DNA from: Nostoc foliaceum FACHB-393
GTDB taxonomy: Bacteria > Cyanobacteriota > Cyanobacteriia > Cyanobacteriales > Nostocaceae
NCBI RefSeq assembly: GCF_014698505.1
Contig: NZ_JACJTD010000027.1
Coordinates: 46,962-110,961, forward strand
DNA: 64,000 nucleotides
Direction: 5' to 3'
Below the pieces are notes generated by a model. It was not told the origin of the DNA, made no database searches, and saw only the letters and a list, made by a program, of their open reading frames with translations. Shown here in pieces: positions 26,516-35,399 of the stretch (the first letter of the stretch is position 1; the number at the start of each line of letters is the position of its first letter). The position numbers were made by a program, and so were the translations under genes.

Positions 26516-26537
26516 AAGAGAAGACGGGGAAAAATCC

Positions 26538-26753
26538 ATGCGTACAAACACTGCTATAATTGACGACCAAGGCAAACTGAACAACTTTGCGATCGAGCCA
26601 AAGGTTTATATAGATGAGCAAGGTGATCGCACTGGTTTCACTGCCTATGCAGAAATGCTTAATGGTCGTTTAGCAATGATTGGTTTTGTCTCTCTGATAG
26701 CATTAGAAGTATTCACAGGACACGGTATAGTTGGTGTTTTGGCAAGTCTGTAA
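26538..26753 (+). CDS. hli: High-light-inducible (CAB/ELIP/HLIP) protein, 71 aa
   Basis: A single-helix chlorophyll-binding protein of the thylakoid that protects photosystem assembly under strong light. The chlorophyll-binding motif ExLNGRLAMIGF is present (AEMLNGRLAMIGFVSLI, about residues 38-54) in the one membrane helix. The N-terminal 35 residues are hydrophilic, as in HliA/B types. The likely promoter carries an HLR1-like element and a palindromic terminator follows, so the gene is a monocistron. It is divergent from thyX. Confidence 0.94.
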   Translation: MRTNTAIIDDQGKLNNFAIEPKVYIDEQGDRTGFTAYAEMLNGRLAMIGFVSLIALEVFTGHGIVGVLASL

Positions 26754-26788
26754 AAACTAATTTCTATAATTTAATTCTCAAAAAATAT

Positions 26789-26814
26789 AAGAGACGGTAA
26801 ATTTACCGTCTCTT
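26789..26814 (+). terminator. Palindromic terminator after hli
   Basis: A perfect 26-base inverted repeat (arms AAGAGACGGTAA and TTACCGTCTCTT), 36 bp after the hli stop and followed by AT-rich sequence. The stem is strong enough for intrinsic termination. Confidence 0.75.
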
Positions 26815-26894
26815 AATTTATGGAAAACTTAGTGCTAGAGTAAAAATATACTGATAGCAAAAGCCTTTATCAGCGTAAAAATATTGGGTGAACT

Positions 26895-27476
26895 ATGGCT
26901 TTAACTGCTTCAACTATGTTGCCACTTGGCACAAAAGCACCAGATTTTAATCTACCGGAAGTAGTATCTGGAAAGGCAACTTCACTTTCCACCTTTGCAG
27001 ATAAAAAAGCTCTGTTGGTAATGTTTATTTGTCGGCATTGCCCATTTGTAAAGCACATTCAACAAGAATTAGTGCAGTTAGGAAAAGATTATTTTACAAG
27101 TGATTTAGCGATCGTTGCCATCAGTGCTAACGATGCAAAAAATTACCCAGATGATGCGCCAGAGTCGTTACAAGCATTTGCAACAGAACAAGGGTTTAAT
27201 TTTACCTTATGCTACGACGAGAGCCAAGAAACGGCGAAGGCTTACACAGCAGCTTGCACACCAGATTTTTTTGTATTTGATGACCAACGGCAACTTGTTT
27301 ATCGAGGACAATTAGATGATAGCCGCCCCAGTAATGGTAAACCCGTAACAGGCGCAGATTTACGTGCAGCCATTGAAGCAGTGCTGGCGGGTAAACCTGT
27401 TACGAGTGAGCAAAAGCCGAGTGTTGGTTGCAATATTAAATGGAAACCTGGAAACCAACCCAGTTATTTTGGTTAA
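26895..27476 (+). CDS. Thioredoxin-fold redoxin (AhpC/TSA-like), 193 aa
   Basis: Starts MALTASTMLPLGTKAPDFNL, a classic peroxiredoxin/redoxin opening. The active site reads FICRHCPFVKH, a CxxC with Arg-His between the cysteines at the thioredoxin position, followed by AIVAISAND and DESQETAKAYTAACTPDFFV with the cis-Pro region and an additional Cys. This group is usually called thioredoxin-like or peroxiredoxin family; likely a disulfide reductase or peroxidase in the cytoplasm. No signal peptide. It stands alone between the hli terminator and a convergent unknown gene. Confidence 0.88.
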   Translation: MALTASTMLPLGTKAPDFNLPEVVSGKATSLSTFADKKALLVMFICRHCPFVKHIQQELVQLGKDYFTSDLAIVAISANDAKNYPDDAPESLQAFATEQGFNFTLCYDESQETAKAYTAACTPDFFVFDDQRQLVYRGQLDDSRPSNGKPVTGADLRAAIEAVLAGKPVTSEQKPSVGCNIKWKPGNQPSYFG

Positions 27477-27555
27477 AAGGGATTGAGCATTGGGGATTAG
27501 GCATTAGTTATTGATATTGGAAAAACTTTTCCCTACTTCCCATTCCCCATGCATA

Positions 27556-28068
27556 TCAATGTTTAATTTCCAAATTCAGTATGTAACATCCTAATTGCAC
27601 TTTTTCTGCCCACAATTCATATTGCAGACGCAAATGTTCTGGCAAGGGATGTCCGTTGAGAGTTAGGCTAGTAGTAAAATTTCGTAAACGAATAGGATCG
27701 TTAGGTTGCAACGACTCAGTTGGCAACCAATAGCGACTAATGCCATAAACGCCCTGTTCCCAAAAGTGACGGTAACTCACTTGAGCGTTACCTTGCATAG
27801 TCATGATGACCCGGTAAGGGGAAATCTCCAGCCACAAAATTCTGGGACTGTTGGGGGCGTAAGCTTTGCTCTTACTTTGAGGAAGTGTTTCCTCTGGACT
27901 TACCACACTCTCTACTTCGCAACTAATTAGAGGCGGTGCGGTCAATAGTAAATGAAACCTATTAGTATCTTTTTGATACAATGTCGCGGCAGTTTCGACA
28001 ACAGACCAGATTGGTAGGTCAGTGGAAATAAGTGATAAGCACACGGGCTTGCGGTGATGGGTCAGCAT
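27556..28068 (-). CDS. Hypothetical protein, 170 aa
   Basis: A soluble mixed-composition protein starting MLTHHRKPVCLSLISTDLPI. A disordered Ser/Pro/Glu section (about 55-72) divides two structured parts, the second containing LEISPYRVIMTMQ and NFTTSLTLNGHPLPEHLRL. I recognise no family. Convergent with the redoxin gene; upstream is the largest apparently empty stretch outside the transposon region. Composition and codon use look like neighbouring genes, so it is probably real. Confidence 0.6.
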   Translation of the reverse strand: MLTHHRKPVCLSLISTDLPIWSVVETAATLYQKDTNRFHLLLTAPPLISCEVESVVSPEETLPQSKSKAYAPNSPRILWLEISPYRVIMTMQGNAQVSYRHFWEQGVYGISRYWLPTESLQPNDPIRLRNFTTSLTLNGHPLPEHLRLQYELWAEKVQLGCYILNLEIKH

Positions 28069-29250
28069 GGGAGCGATAAGGGCTAAAAGCTATTGAACAA
28101 AGTGAAATGAACACTCTAGCTGTCTAATAGGTCAGAGTAAGAAACTAAATAGTAAAACAGGCTTAATATTAATGAATCCGCTGATTTGTTAAGCTACACA
28201 GATACCAACCAATAGAAATAGGTAGAATATCAGCTTAGACAGCCAAAACGGTACTTTCTCTAGAGAGAGCTAATTCGTAAGTAAAGCTTGTAAATATTCT
28301 AAGGCTATAGCCTCAAAACAGTGGGAGTCTTTTTAGATGTTAAGAAACCTTCTTGAGGGAGACTTGCCGTAGATTTGAGTAAGTTTCATACAGCAAAAAG
28401 CGATAGGATACTAGGCTGGAAGTCATTAGCAGCGACTTTGTTTATTGCTGCCGAACTTCAGGTGTATTCAAAAGCCAGTGTATCCTAATGTCACCTTCTG
28501 TTATAACCGTAGAAACTCACGAAGACCTTTCTCACAAGTTAATTATTTAACGGCCCCCTTTTGGCTGTCTTTACGGGGTCATATCTAGGTGGTTGAGGAT
28601 CTTCGCCATCGTCTAATGTTGAGCGCTCTAGCCGAAGGTGAAACCGAAATTTCGTAACTTCTCTTAAAAGAAGAACTCAGCAGCATTGCTAGTTGTTTTC
28701 AAGCTATGGATGCCCAAATTTCGGAACTTTGGGACTGAATCGAGCATCGACCCAAAAACCAATAGTATTAGGGTTACTGGACTGGCTCAACTGTATGGGC
28801 AAATAAACTAATTAAATTCTACTGGTATATAGTGGCTTTGAGTATTTATACCTTATTAAGGTTGTTTTAGCAAAATCAACGTTTTTAAATTTTTGCCGAC
28901 AGCCAAAAAAGAATTAACTTATACTCATTTTCCCATTCATGTTTCTGTATGTGTACTTATGTTTGTAATCAAATTTATCTGGATTTTTATCAAAACAAAA
29001 TTTAGTTAGGTATTTTGAATGAAAAAAAGGATAGCGCAACGCCTTGTAAAGACTATCTGAATAAAGGGCGTTTTTGCACTCCCATCAAATCATAGGATTT
29101 GATGGTCAAATTTCGTAGTGGCGGGTCTGAATTCCCTACCGATAGACTAGAGCCAAGGAGTCTGTGAACATCAAAATTGCTGATTCCTGGATTCTGAATT
29201 ATTCTTCAACACCACCAAATAGAGGCATGATGAATTCATGCAATGGAGAA
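28069..29250. other. 1.2-kb region without an intact gene
   Basis: No long ORF on either strand. A frame with two stops (28589-28770) reads like an old coding sequence, given separately. A small palindrome (TCAAATCATAGGATTTGA, about 29084-29101) lies nearer the right end. No tRNA, riboswitch or CRISPR pattern found. The region may be a graveyard of a small gene or hold an unrecognised RNA. Confidence 0.5.
28589..28770 (+). pseudogene. Possible decayed coding sequence, family unknown
   Basis: One frame reads VVEDLRHRLMLSALAEGETE, a TAA at 28655-28657, then LLLKEELSSIASCFQAMDAQ, ISELWD, a TGA at 28736-28738 and IEHRPKNQ before a further stop. The segments have helical, protein-like composition, unlike the surrounding DNA. 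I cannot name the family. Confidence 0.3.
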
Positions 29251-29571
29251 TTATTGAGAATCTGCCGCATAGAAAGGAGAACTCATGCCTATACTGGCTT
29301 CTTTAGTTGCATGACCATCGAAAAGCTTAACAGTAAGATTTCCATTTACCTGTTTTGTAAATGGAATCAATAAGCCATCAATATAATTTTGTGCATTCTC
29401 TACAGAATCAAATTCATAAAAACCACCAATAGTATTATTGTTTACACCATTTAACCAAGTTTTAGACCTCAATCCTGGAAATTTTTTCATTTCTATATTG
29501 ATTGGAACCCAGTCAATCTGACTGAAAGGAATAGATACTTGATACTCGGCATATACGAATACTTTACTCAT
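29251..29571 (-). CDS. YdhR-like putative mono-oxygenase (dimeric alpha/beta barrel), 106 aa
   Basis: The small protein resembles the YdhR family of ferredoxin-like dimeric barrels related to antibiotic-biosynthesis mono-oxygenases. Visible family segments are MKKFPGLRSKTWLNG, GGFYEFDSVENAQNYIDGLL and GNLTVKLFDGH. Catalytic activity has not been shown for the family, so the label is provisional. It is 65 bp upstream of no co-directional partner other than gatC, which lies on its upstream side on the same strand. Confidence 0.8.
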   Translation of the reverse strand: MSKVFVYAEYQVSIPFSQIDWVPINIEMKKFPGLRSKTWLNGVNNNTIGGFYEFDSVENAQNYIDGLLIPFTKQVNGNLTVKLFDGHATKEASIGMSSPFYAADSQ

Positions 29572-29635
29572 GGGGATTTTCGACCTAATCTTGAATTTTG
29601 TTGCAATGATTTTCTCGGCTCTTCAGTCTTTTTAT

Positions 29636-29929
29636 TTATTCATTGCTGTTGAGGATTTTTGGAACTTTGAAAAATTCGCCTTCCTGTTCAGGTGCACTGT
29701 TGAGGATGCTTTCCCGGTCAGGATAAGGTTGCAATTCATCCTCTCGTGTGATGTTGCTGACATCAATCGCTCGTGTTGTTGGAGGCACATTACTAACATC
29801 AAGCTCATCCAACTGTTGAATATAATCCAGAATACTTCCTAACTGGGTAGTGAATTGTTCCTCTTCTTCTGGAGTCAACTCTAAACGAGCAAGATTAGCT
29901 ACTTTATGAACTTGTTCTTGGTCAATCAT
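29636..29929 (-). CDS. gatC: Asp/Glu-tRNA amidotransferase subunit C
   Basis: Small stabilising subunit of the GatCAB complex that makes Gln-tRNA(Gln) (and Asn-tRNA) by transamidation, the only route to Gln-tRNA in cyanobacteria. The 97-residue protein shows the family pattern VHKVANLARLELTPEEEEQF, LGSILDYIQQLDELD, then RAIDVSNITREDELQPY. gatA and gatB are not in the window, which is normal since they are scattered in cyanobacteria. A hairpin repeat lies directly upstream. Confidence 0.96.
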   Translation of the reverse strand: MIDQEQVHKVANLARLELTPEEEEQFTTQLGSILDYIQQLDELDVSNVPPTTRAIDVSNITREDELQPYPDRESILNSAPEQEGEFFKVPKILNSNE

Positions 29930-29950
29930 ATTTTTTAGTTAGGATTTAGG

Positions 29951-29972
29951 AGAGACGCGATTAATCGCGTCT
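29951..29972. repeat. Hairpin repeat AGAGACGCGATTAATCGCGT type
   Basis: Perfect inverted repeat (arms AGACGCGATTA and TAATCGCGTCT) between ycf3 and gatC. A close copy is at 38.6 kb. These are common intergenic hairpins in Nostoc and may work as terminators for ycf3. Confidence 0.7.
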
Positions 29973-30026
29973 GTACAGGAGTGAGGAGTTAGGAGTGAAT
30001 GATTCATAGTTCCTAACTCATCATTT

Positions 30027-30548
30027 TTAGAAGAATACGTCAATTTGCGATCGCCCGGTGGTTTTCAACCAGTTTTGGGCTTCGATGTAGTTATTGGGAG
30101 CCATGCGAATAGCTCGAATCCAATAGTCTGCTGCTTGGTCAAAGAGTGCTTCGCCAGCCTCGTTATCTCCAGCTTCTTTCTCCTTTTCGCCTTGGTAGTG
30201 ATAAATCACAGCGATGTTGTTCAAGGCTTGGGGCATACGTGGGTTTAACTCAACTGCCTGGTGATACAGTTCTAAAGCTTTGTTGTGGTCGCCATTGCTG
30301 GCATAGATTAGCCCCATATTGTAGAGAATATAGCCGCGATCGTTGGTATCTTCTTCTAGTGTTAGAGCTTCTTCATAATATTCCAATGCTTCAGCATATT
30401 CCCCTTCTGCTTGGGCTGACATGCCATCTCGATAATAAACAAACGCTTCTTTAGCTTTTTTGTTGGTTGGCAGAATCTTCAGAATAATATCCGCCATCAC
30501 TGTAAAGGATTTGTCAACAAAATTATCGTTCTTTTGTGTTCTTGGCAT
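30027..30548 (-). CDS. ycf3: Photosystem I assembly protein Ycf3
   Basis: A TPR protein needed for photosystem I assembly at the thylakoid. From the ATG at 30548 it has 173 residues, the standard Ycf3 length, beginning MPRTQKNDNFVDKSFTVMAD. Three TPR units are visible (AFVYYRDGMSAQAEGEYAEA; RGYILYNMGLIYASNGDHNK; ALNNIAVIYHYQGEKE). The frame stays open a further 32 codons, but the extra residues are unlike Ycf3. A palindromic repeat follows the gene. Neighbouring genes are unrelated in function. Confidence 0.97.
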   Translation of the reverse strand: MPRTQKNDNFVDKSFTVMADIILKILPTNKKAKEAFVYYRDGMSAQAEGEYAEALEYYEEALTLEEDTNDRGYILYNMGLIYASNGDHNKALELYHQAVELNPRMPQALNNIAVIYHYQGEKEKEAGDNEAGEALFDQAADYWIRAIRMAPNNYIEAQNWLKTTGRSQIDVFF

Positions 30549-30667
30549 AGTTGTGTCTGGGGATTGGGGAACTTGAGGCCCCTCTGGGAATAAGGGGCGA
30601 TGAGGACTGGGTATTAGGTATTGGAAAAGCTCTTCCCTCATCATCTAATCCCCAGTCCACTCAATAG

Positions 30668-31369
30668 CTAATTTAACTGATTTGTGGGGGCATTCTTCTC
30701 ACTGAGTGGGATGATGCACTCTGGACTATTATGCCGAGAGTTGTTTACCAAGGTGCTAACTGGATACGCAGTCATTGCTGGCGCTGGATAGGGAAGCAAT
30801 AGCTGCTGTAGGGTTTGGGGCGTTTGCACTTGGGAATCTAGCCATAAATCGTAATCTTGTGGCTCTAGAATCACTGGCATCCGTTCGTGGATAGGTTGGA
30901 GTAATTCGTTAGCTGCCGTTGTCAAAATTGTACAAGAGATTATTTCTTCGTTAGCAGGCGAACGCCATTTCTCCCACAAACCTGCGAAGCCGAAGGGTTG
31001 CCCATCTTGAAGGCGAAAATAAAATGGCTGCTTTTTGCCTTGTTGCCGTTGCCACTCATAAAAGCCATCAGCTATCACTAAACAGCGTCGATGCTTAAAA
31101 GCCGAACGAAAAGCGGGTTTTTCGGCAACAGTTTCTGCCCTAGCGTTAATCAGCTTTGCCCCCATTCCTGCATCTTTCGCCCATGACGGAATTAATCCCC
31201 AATGCAACTGCTTAAATTCACGCTTTTCGCTTTCAGGATTTTGCAATACTGTTGCCACCATTTGCGTAGGTGCGATGTTATATCCGGCTGCTAAATCCAC
31301 AACTGGCTCGACATGGAAAACTTGAGCTAAAGCTTCTGCTGACTGGTTTAGAGTAAATCTTCCACACAT
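30668..31369 (-). CDS. SOS-response-associated peptidase, YedK/HMCES type
   Basis: Members crosslink to abasic sites in single-stranded DNA through Cys2 and so protect the lesion. MCGRFTLNQSAEAL places the catalytic Cys directly after the start Met, fixing the start at 31369 rather than the upstream in-frame codon. Other signatures: YNIAPTQMVATV (with the conserved Asn), LINARAETVAEKPAFRSAF, CLVIADGFYEWQ (Glu) and IHERMPVIL (His). All key residues are kept. The 233-residue length is typical. Monocistronic. Confidence 0.95.
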   Translation of the reverse strand: MCGRFTLNQSAEALAQVFHVEPVVDLAAGYNIAPTQMVATVLQNPESEKREFKQLHWGLIPSWAKDAGMGAKLINARAETVAEKPAFRSAFKHRRCLVIADGFYEWQRQQGKKQPFYFRLQDGQPFGFAGLWEKWRSPANEEIISCTILTTAANELLQPIHERMPVILEPQDYDLWLDSQVQTPQTLQQLLLPYPAPAMTAYPVSTLVNNSRHNSPECIIPLSEKNAPTNQLN

Positions 31370-31566
31370 ACTTTTAGTCTCAACCACTGACAAAACTAAA
31401 CATCTCAATCTAGAAAGCAATAATATTTTTTTATTTTTTCAGATAATTTTCTATAGTACTCAGAAGCTCAATATTCAAAAAAATTATCCGGTTTTAGGAA
31501 AATCTTTTGGTAAGATATTGTATTTTGAACCTCTACTGTTCAACATATTCATAACTGCATTTTAGC

Positions 31567-32178
31567 ATGGAACTACTGCGTTTGTACGATTTTTTACCTT
31601 CTGGTAATGGTTATAAGATACGTCTTTTATTGACACAACTAGGTATGCCTTTTGAGAGGGTAGAGCTTAACATTTTGAAAGGCGAGACTCGCACACCAGA
31701 ATTTTTAAGTAAGAATCCCAACGGAAAGATACCTACTCTGGAAATCGAGCCAGGGAAATACTTGGCAGAATCAAATGCCATATTGGTATATCTGAGTGAA
31801 GGTACAGAATTTTTACCCTATGACCGCTTTTTACGAGCGCAAGTACTGCAATGGTTATGTTTTGAACAGTATAGCCATGAACCTTTTATTGCGACATCCA
31901 GATTTTGGATTTCTATTTTAGGTAAAACTGAAGAATATAGTGAAGCTATAAAGCAAAAACGTGAGCCAGCTTATGCAGCACTTAACCTGATGGAAAAACA
32001 CTTAACTTCTCACACTTTTTTTGTAGGAGAGCGTTACACAATTGCTGATATCGCCTTGTTCGCTTACACTCATGTAGCGCACGAAGGTGGGTTCGATTTA
32101 ACACAATTTCCTGCTATCCAAGCTTGGATAGAAAGAGTCAAAGCTCAACCAAGCTATATCAGTATTACACAAGCATAA
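31567..32178 (+). CDS. Glutathione S-transferase family protein, 203 aa
   Basis: The N-terminal thioredoxin-like domain opens MELLRLYDFLPSGNGYKIRL and carries NPNGKIPTLEI with the cis-Pro and LAESNAILVYLSE (Glu-Ser glutathione contact). The C-terminal all-helical domain ends with FFVGERYTIADIALFAYTHV, the N-capping box of GSTs. The substrate is unknown; the Ser in the SGNGYK segment could be the catalytic hydroxyl. Monocistronic, divergent from the YedK gene. Confidence 0.92.
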   Translation: MELLRLYDFLPSGNGYKIRLLLTQLGMPFERVELNILKGETRTPEFLSKNPNGKIPTLEIEPGKYLAESNAILVYLSEGTEFLPYDRFLRAQVLQWLCFEQYSHEPFIATSRFWISILGKTEEYSEAIKQKREPAYAALNLMEKHLTSHTFFVGERYTIADIALFAYTHVAHEGGFDLTQFPAIQAWIERVKAQPSYISITQA

Positions 32179-32301
32179 AAAGTCGATTTTGCGAGTTTGT
32201 ATCTCTCATTTCTTGGCTCTGGTAGAGGAGGTATTGGGTTGGACATCGCCTCACACTCAGCAGGAGGCAGAGTCTTCCCAGAAGATATTACTAAGCAGCA
32301 A

Positions 32302-32529
32302 CTAGATATCTGTATCAATTTCTATCAGCTTTTGCCGAGAGGACAAACCTGACTTAATTCTGATATCAGATTTAGCTACATCAAATTTCTTTGCTAGAAG
32401 TTTAATTAATTCTTCATTAGCCTTACCATCTACTGGGGGCGATTTTAAATACACAGTCAAACTGCCATCAGGTTGTTCTTCAATTTTTTGCTGTTTTGAA
32501 TTAGGTTTAACCTTGACTTTTTTTTGCAT
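32302..32529 (-). CDS. DUF167 family protein (YggU-like), 75 aa
   Basis: Small conserved protein of unknown role: KKVKVKPNSKQQKIEE, GSLTVYLKSPPVDGKANEEL and IRIKSGLSSRQKLIEI are the family blocks (VDGKANEEL is diagnostic). It overlaps the end of the DUF2809 gene by 23 bp on the same strand, so the two are translated from one message. Confidence 0.93.
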   Translation of the reverse strand: MQKKVKVKPNSKQQKIEEQPDGSLTVYLKSPPVDGKANEELIKLLAKKFDVAKSDIRIKSGLSSRQKLIEIDTDI

Positions 32530-32923
32530 AACCTATTTTATGTAATTGTCGCAGCCACAACCAACCTAAAACACAACCCAATGCATAATGAGGAAAATCC
32601 CACCAAACAAAGGTAGTACCAAGTAACAATTTACCTATAAAAGTGGTGCGAATCTCCTCTAATAGTGGCGGATGCCAAAGTTGCAAGAATTCTAGTATAC
32701 AAGTGATAATAAAAACCAATATAGGAATTTGGATAATCGCCGCCCGACTTCTGAAAAACCAAAATCCAAAAAGACACCAAAATATTTCGTAAAGTATGTC
32801 TCCTCCGTAGTCATTAAACCACTGATGGGCAGGCCCAGTGTAATACTTAAAGAAAAAGCCCATCGGTACAACGATGAGCACAGAAAGAATAATAAATATT
32901 GTTTGATTACGGTTTCGGCGCAT
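32507..32923 (-). CDS. DUF2809 membrane protein, 138 aa
   Basis: Four hydrophobic helices and the family features EFLQLWHPPLLEEIRTTFIG and TTFVWWDFPHYALGCVLG identify a DUF2809 integral membrane protein of unknown function. The start at 32923 (MRRNRNQ) puts charged residues just before helix 1; an in-frame codon 14 residues earlier is an alternative. It overlaps the DUF167 gene. A GTAGCG-type repeat lies about 95 bp upstream. Confidence 0.85.
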   Translation of the reverse strand: MRRNRNQTIFIILSVLIVVPMGFFFKYYTGPAHQWFNDYGGDILYEIFWCLFGFWFFRSRAAIIQIPILVFIITCILEFLQLWHPPLLEEIRTTFIGKLLLGTTFVWWDFPHYALGCVLGWLWLRQLHKIGYAKKSQG

Positions 32924-33017
32924 TTTATCAGGCTTAAAGACTAAGCAAAATTTTAGCCTTTGCATAGTCGTTTCTCAATAATTCGTAATATTGAATGTTA
33001 ATTTAATTACGAATTAC

Positions 33018-33095
33018 GTTAGCGTAGCGGTAGCGAGTCCGCGTACCCTTACAGGGAAGCAAGCTACGCGCAGCGTCTCGTAGAGAGCGTCATTA
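33018..33095. repeat. GTAGCG-type interspersed repeat, long form
   Basis: GTTAGCGTAGCGGTAGCGAG and GCAGCGTCTCGTAGAGAGCG flank a short insert (CCCTTACAGGGAAGC). This is the longest copy of the repeat in the window, adjacent to an AATTACGAATT unit, between the DUF2231 and DUF2809 genes. Confidence 0.8.
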
Positions 33096-33108
33096 CGATT
33101 TATCTTAG

Positions 33109-33660
33109 TTATGGATATCTTCTGCTACCTGCGCCCACTACACCGATTTTGTGGCGATAGGAGAGTTCGGCACCGAACCAGCCGGAAATGCTGGTTAGTG
33201 TACCAACAACCAGCGAGATTAACAGTCCCCAAGGTACTATTCGGGATTCAGCGTCGCCCCAACGCAGGAGAAAGTTGACGAGTGATAAAACCAGGATAGA
33301 AACGTTAAGTATCAAATGCGCCCAACCGGCAGTGCGCTTGCGAACTCGTTCAATTTTCAAAAAGTCGCTCAGACCGATCGCAGCAGCGAGTAAGCCTCCA
33401 GCTAATCCGAGTCCGATTAACCATAGCGAAGCCCTAGCCCAAAAGAAATCACGAGTTAACCAGTAGCCGATATCACTTCCCAAGGCTGCGGCTAAGAAGG
33501 CGATGGGAAAGATTACGCTCAGGGGGTGTAGGGGATGTCCTGCGATCGCAACTGTACTAGGTACGCCCGTATCCCGATACTCACTGTCGTTACTTTCAAT
33601 AACTGGTGGAATATTTGGGAAAGGTGTTGAACTTGTTTGCGTTGTGTCTGTAGTTTCCAT
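33109..33660 (-). CDS. DUF2231 membrane protein, 183 aa
   Basis: The family core begins VPSTVAIAGHPLHPLSVIFP, with the HPLHP motif, followed by four hydrophobic segments (LAAALGSDIGYWLT; ASLWLIGLGLAGGLLAAAIG; HLILNVSILVLSLVNFLL; GLLISLVVGTLTSISGWFG). The function is unknown; distant relatives near respiratory oxidases suggest a membrane redox role (two are in the cox operon here). It starts 35 bp after the stop of the DUF2993 gene on the same strand; the two probably form a transcript. Confidence 0.9.
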   Translation of the reverse strand: METTDTTQTSSTPFPNIPPVIESNDSEYRDTGVPSTVAIAGHPLHPLSVIFPIAFLAAALGSDIGYWLTRDFFWARASLWLIGLGLAGGLLAAAIGLSDFLKIERVRKRTAGWAHLILNVSILVLSLVNFLLRWGDAESRIVPWGLLISLVVGTLTSISGWFGAELSYRHKIGVVGAGSRRYP

Positions 33661-33695
33661 TATTAGTATCCTGAATTTATTAGTGTCCTATATTG

Positions 33696-34436
33696 TTAAG
33701 CTGAAGGAATTTTTTCAACATAAGCTTCAGCTTGTAGGGTTAGTTTGCCTACTTCTACTTTTAGTTGGTTAACTTGCAGACTCATTCCTTCTAAATCAAA
33801 GTTACTCAAATTCAAAATTTCGCTAGTTTGATCTATCAAAGCTTTTGTCAGCTCTGGCGACATTTCCTCACTTTCGCCATACTCGACATTTTCCAGAGTA
33901 ACAGTTTTCCCATTACCGCTGATCCTGGGTACTGCGGCAAAAGCAACTTGCTGATTTTCACCTGTTTCTAATAATTTTATGCTGGCATTTAATGCCACTT
34001 TCCCATCACCAGGTAGTCGAAAATCTACATGTTGAGGTTCAATAGTCCTCAGTTCGCCGTTAACGTGGATTTTTTGACTTTGCAGTTGCGATCGCACATA
34101 TTCAGAGTTGAAGGCGCGATTGATATCACCTTCAGTTAATACAACCCGTGCATTAGCTTCAGTAGGTTTAGTGAGTTCAATTTTGCCAAAAGCCACATTC
34201 AAAGGATTAATGGCAACACTAGTCATTTGCATCTCCAGCTCCTCCATGCGGAGGTCTTTCTGCATCACCAAACCTTCGCCTTCAATTGTTACTGCATCTA
34301 CCTCCCCTTGAACAAGTTTAAGCGGGTCTGTTTTGATGTCTACATCTAAATTTTTTACTTCATCTAATTGGCTAGATAATCCTATTTCTGCGGCTTTATT
34401 CAGGGCTTGCTCTCCTAAACCAGGATTGTCTGGCAT
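33696..34436 (-). CDS. DUF2993 (LmeA-like lipid-binding) protein, 246 aa
   Basis: DUF2993 proteins bind phospholipid and are related in fold to lipid-transfer proteins; the cyanobacterial role is unknown. The ATG at 34436 (MPDNPGLGEQALNKAAEIGL) follows an AGGAG site and suits the family; an upstream codon at 34466 lacks one. Features include VDIKTDPLKLVQGEVDAVTI and VVLTEGDINRAFNSEYV, the block typical of the family. No signal peptide is apparent, so it may be cytoplasmic or peripheral. It probably shares a transcript with DUF2231. Confidence 0.88.
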   Translation of the reverse strand: MPDNPGLGEQALNKAAEIGLSSQLDEVKNLDVDIKTDPLKLVQGEVDAVTIEGEGLVMQKDLRMEELEMQMTSVAINPLNVAFGKIELTKPTEANARVVLTEGDINRAFNSEYVRSQLQSQKIHVNGELRTIEPQHVDFRLPGDGKVALNASIKLLETGENQQVAFAAVPRISGNGKTVTLENVEYGESEEMSPELTKALIDQTSEILNLSNFDLEGMSLQVNQLKVEVGKLTLQAEAYVEKIPSA

Positions 34437-34823
34437 TATTATATTAACTCCTACTTTTAATAGCATATCCTTGAGCTAATTTAATAAATTAGCGTCAGCT
34501 TTTTATCTATCTAGCGATGGAATATAGGCTTAAATATTGTCTATCCACAAGTATAATTACATTATTTATAATGAATAGAAAGTTTTGCTTTTCTATCCAG
34601 AGTTTTTAAGCCGTATATGCACAGAAGTTTTTAGTCAGATTTCACTCAAAAGAAAGATTTAAATATAAAAAATTTACTAGTTATATTATTTTTTATAAAT
34701 TTTCGCTTAAATCTATTTAATAAAAAATTTCGCAACCTACTTTAGAATCGAATTTTGGATTGACACATTATCATATTAATTTTGGATAAAGTGCTTAGGT
34801 TTAGCCAGCCGGAGGTAGCGTTT
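34437..34823. other. AT-rich intergenic region
   Basis: Very AT-rich DNA between the DUF2993 and Uma2 genes, with no ORF or repeat I can name. It presumably holds the promoter for DUF2993-DUF2231. Confidence 0.45.
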
Positions 34824-35399
34824 TTACAATAATTTTTTCAAAGGCAATATAAACCCAGGCACAACATCTTCACCGCTTAATATTGCCGTAGCTAGATATT
34901 GAGTAATTGAACCATCTCGTCGATAAACTAAAGCTTGCTGATTTTTACTATCAATTAACCATCCTAACTGAACACCATTGCTAATATATTCTTCCATTTT
35001 GGCTTTGAGTTTTGTCAAGCTGTCATTTTTAGAACGAATTTCAATTGCAAAATCTGGTGCTAAGTTAATAAATTTGTCCTCTTGTTGATCCCAACCTTCT
35101 GGTAAGCGTCCTTTAGCAACAAAAGCAGCATCAGGTGATCGCACTGCCGTATTTGCTAATTTAAAACCAGTAATCGGCCTAAAAACTTCACCAAGCTCCT
35201 GACTTTCTACCCAATTGAACAGATAGGCTCCTGCTTTTATTTCTCGATTACCAGAAATTCCACCAGTTGGAGGCATAGTTTCTAAAGTTCCATTAGCATT
35301 GCGTTCAAACCGCAGTTCTGGATTTTGCGAACTGATCAGCATTAATTCTTCATCAGTGACAGTATACAAAGACTGCACCGTTATTTTTTCGCTGGTCAT
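34824..35399 (-). CDS. Uma2 family (DUF820) endonuclease-like protein, 191 aa
   Basis: Uma2 proteins have a PD-(D/E)xK fold and occur in dozens of copies per cyanobacterial genome, often as lone mobile cassettes. The active-site pattern is visible: RSPDAAFVAKGRLPEGW (first Asp), then FAIEIRSKNDSLTKLKAKM (E-x-R/K site) and GVQLGWLIDSKNQQ. Full length. Function is not established. Flanked by intergenic regions without partner genes. Confidence 0.93.
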   Translation of the reverse strand: MTSEKITVQSLYTVTDEELMLISSQNPELRFERNANGTLETMPPTGGISGNREIKAGAYLFNWVESQELGEVFRPITGFKLANTAVRSPDAAFVAKGRLPEGWDQQEDKFINLAPDFAIEIRSKNDSLTKLKAKMEEYISNGVQLGWLIDSKNQQALVYRRDGSITQYLATAILSGEDVVPGFILPLKKLL

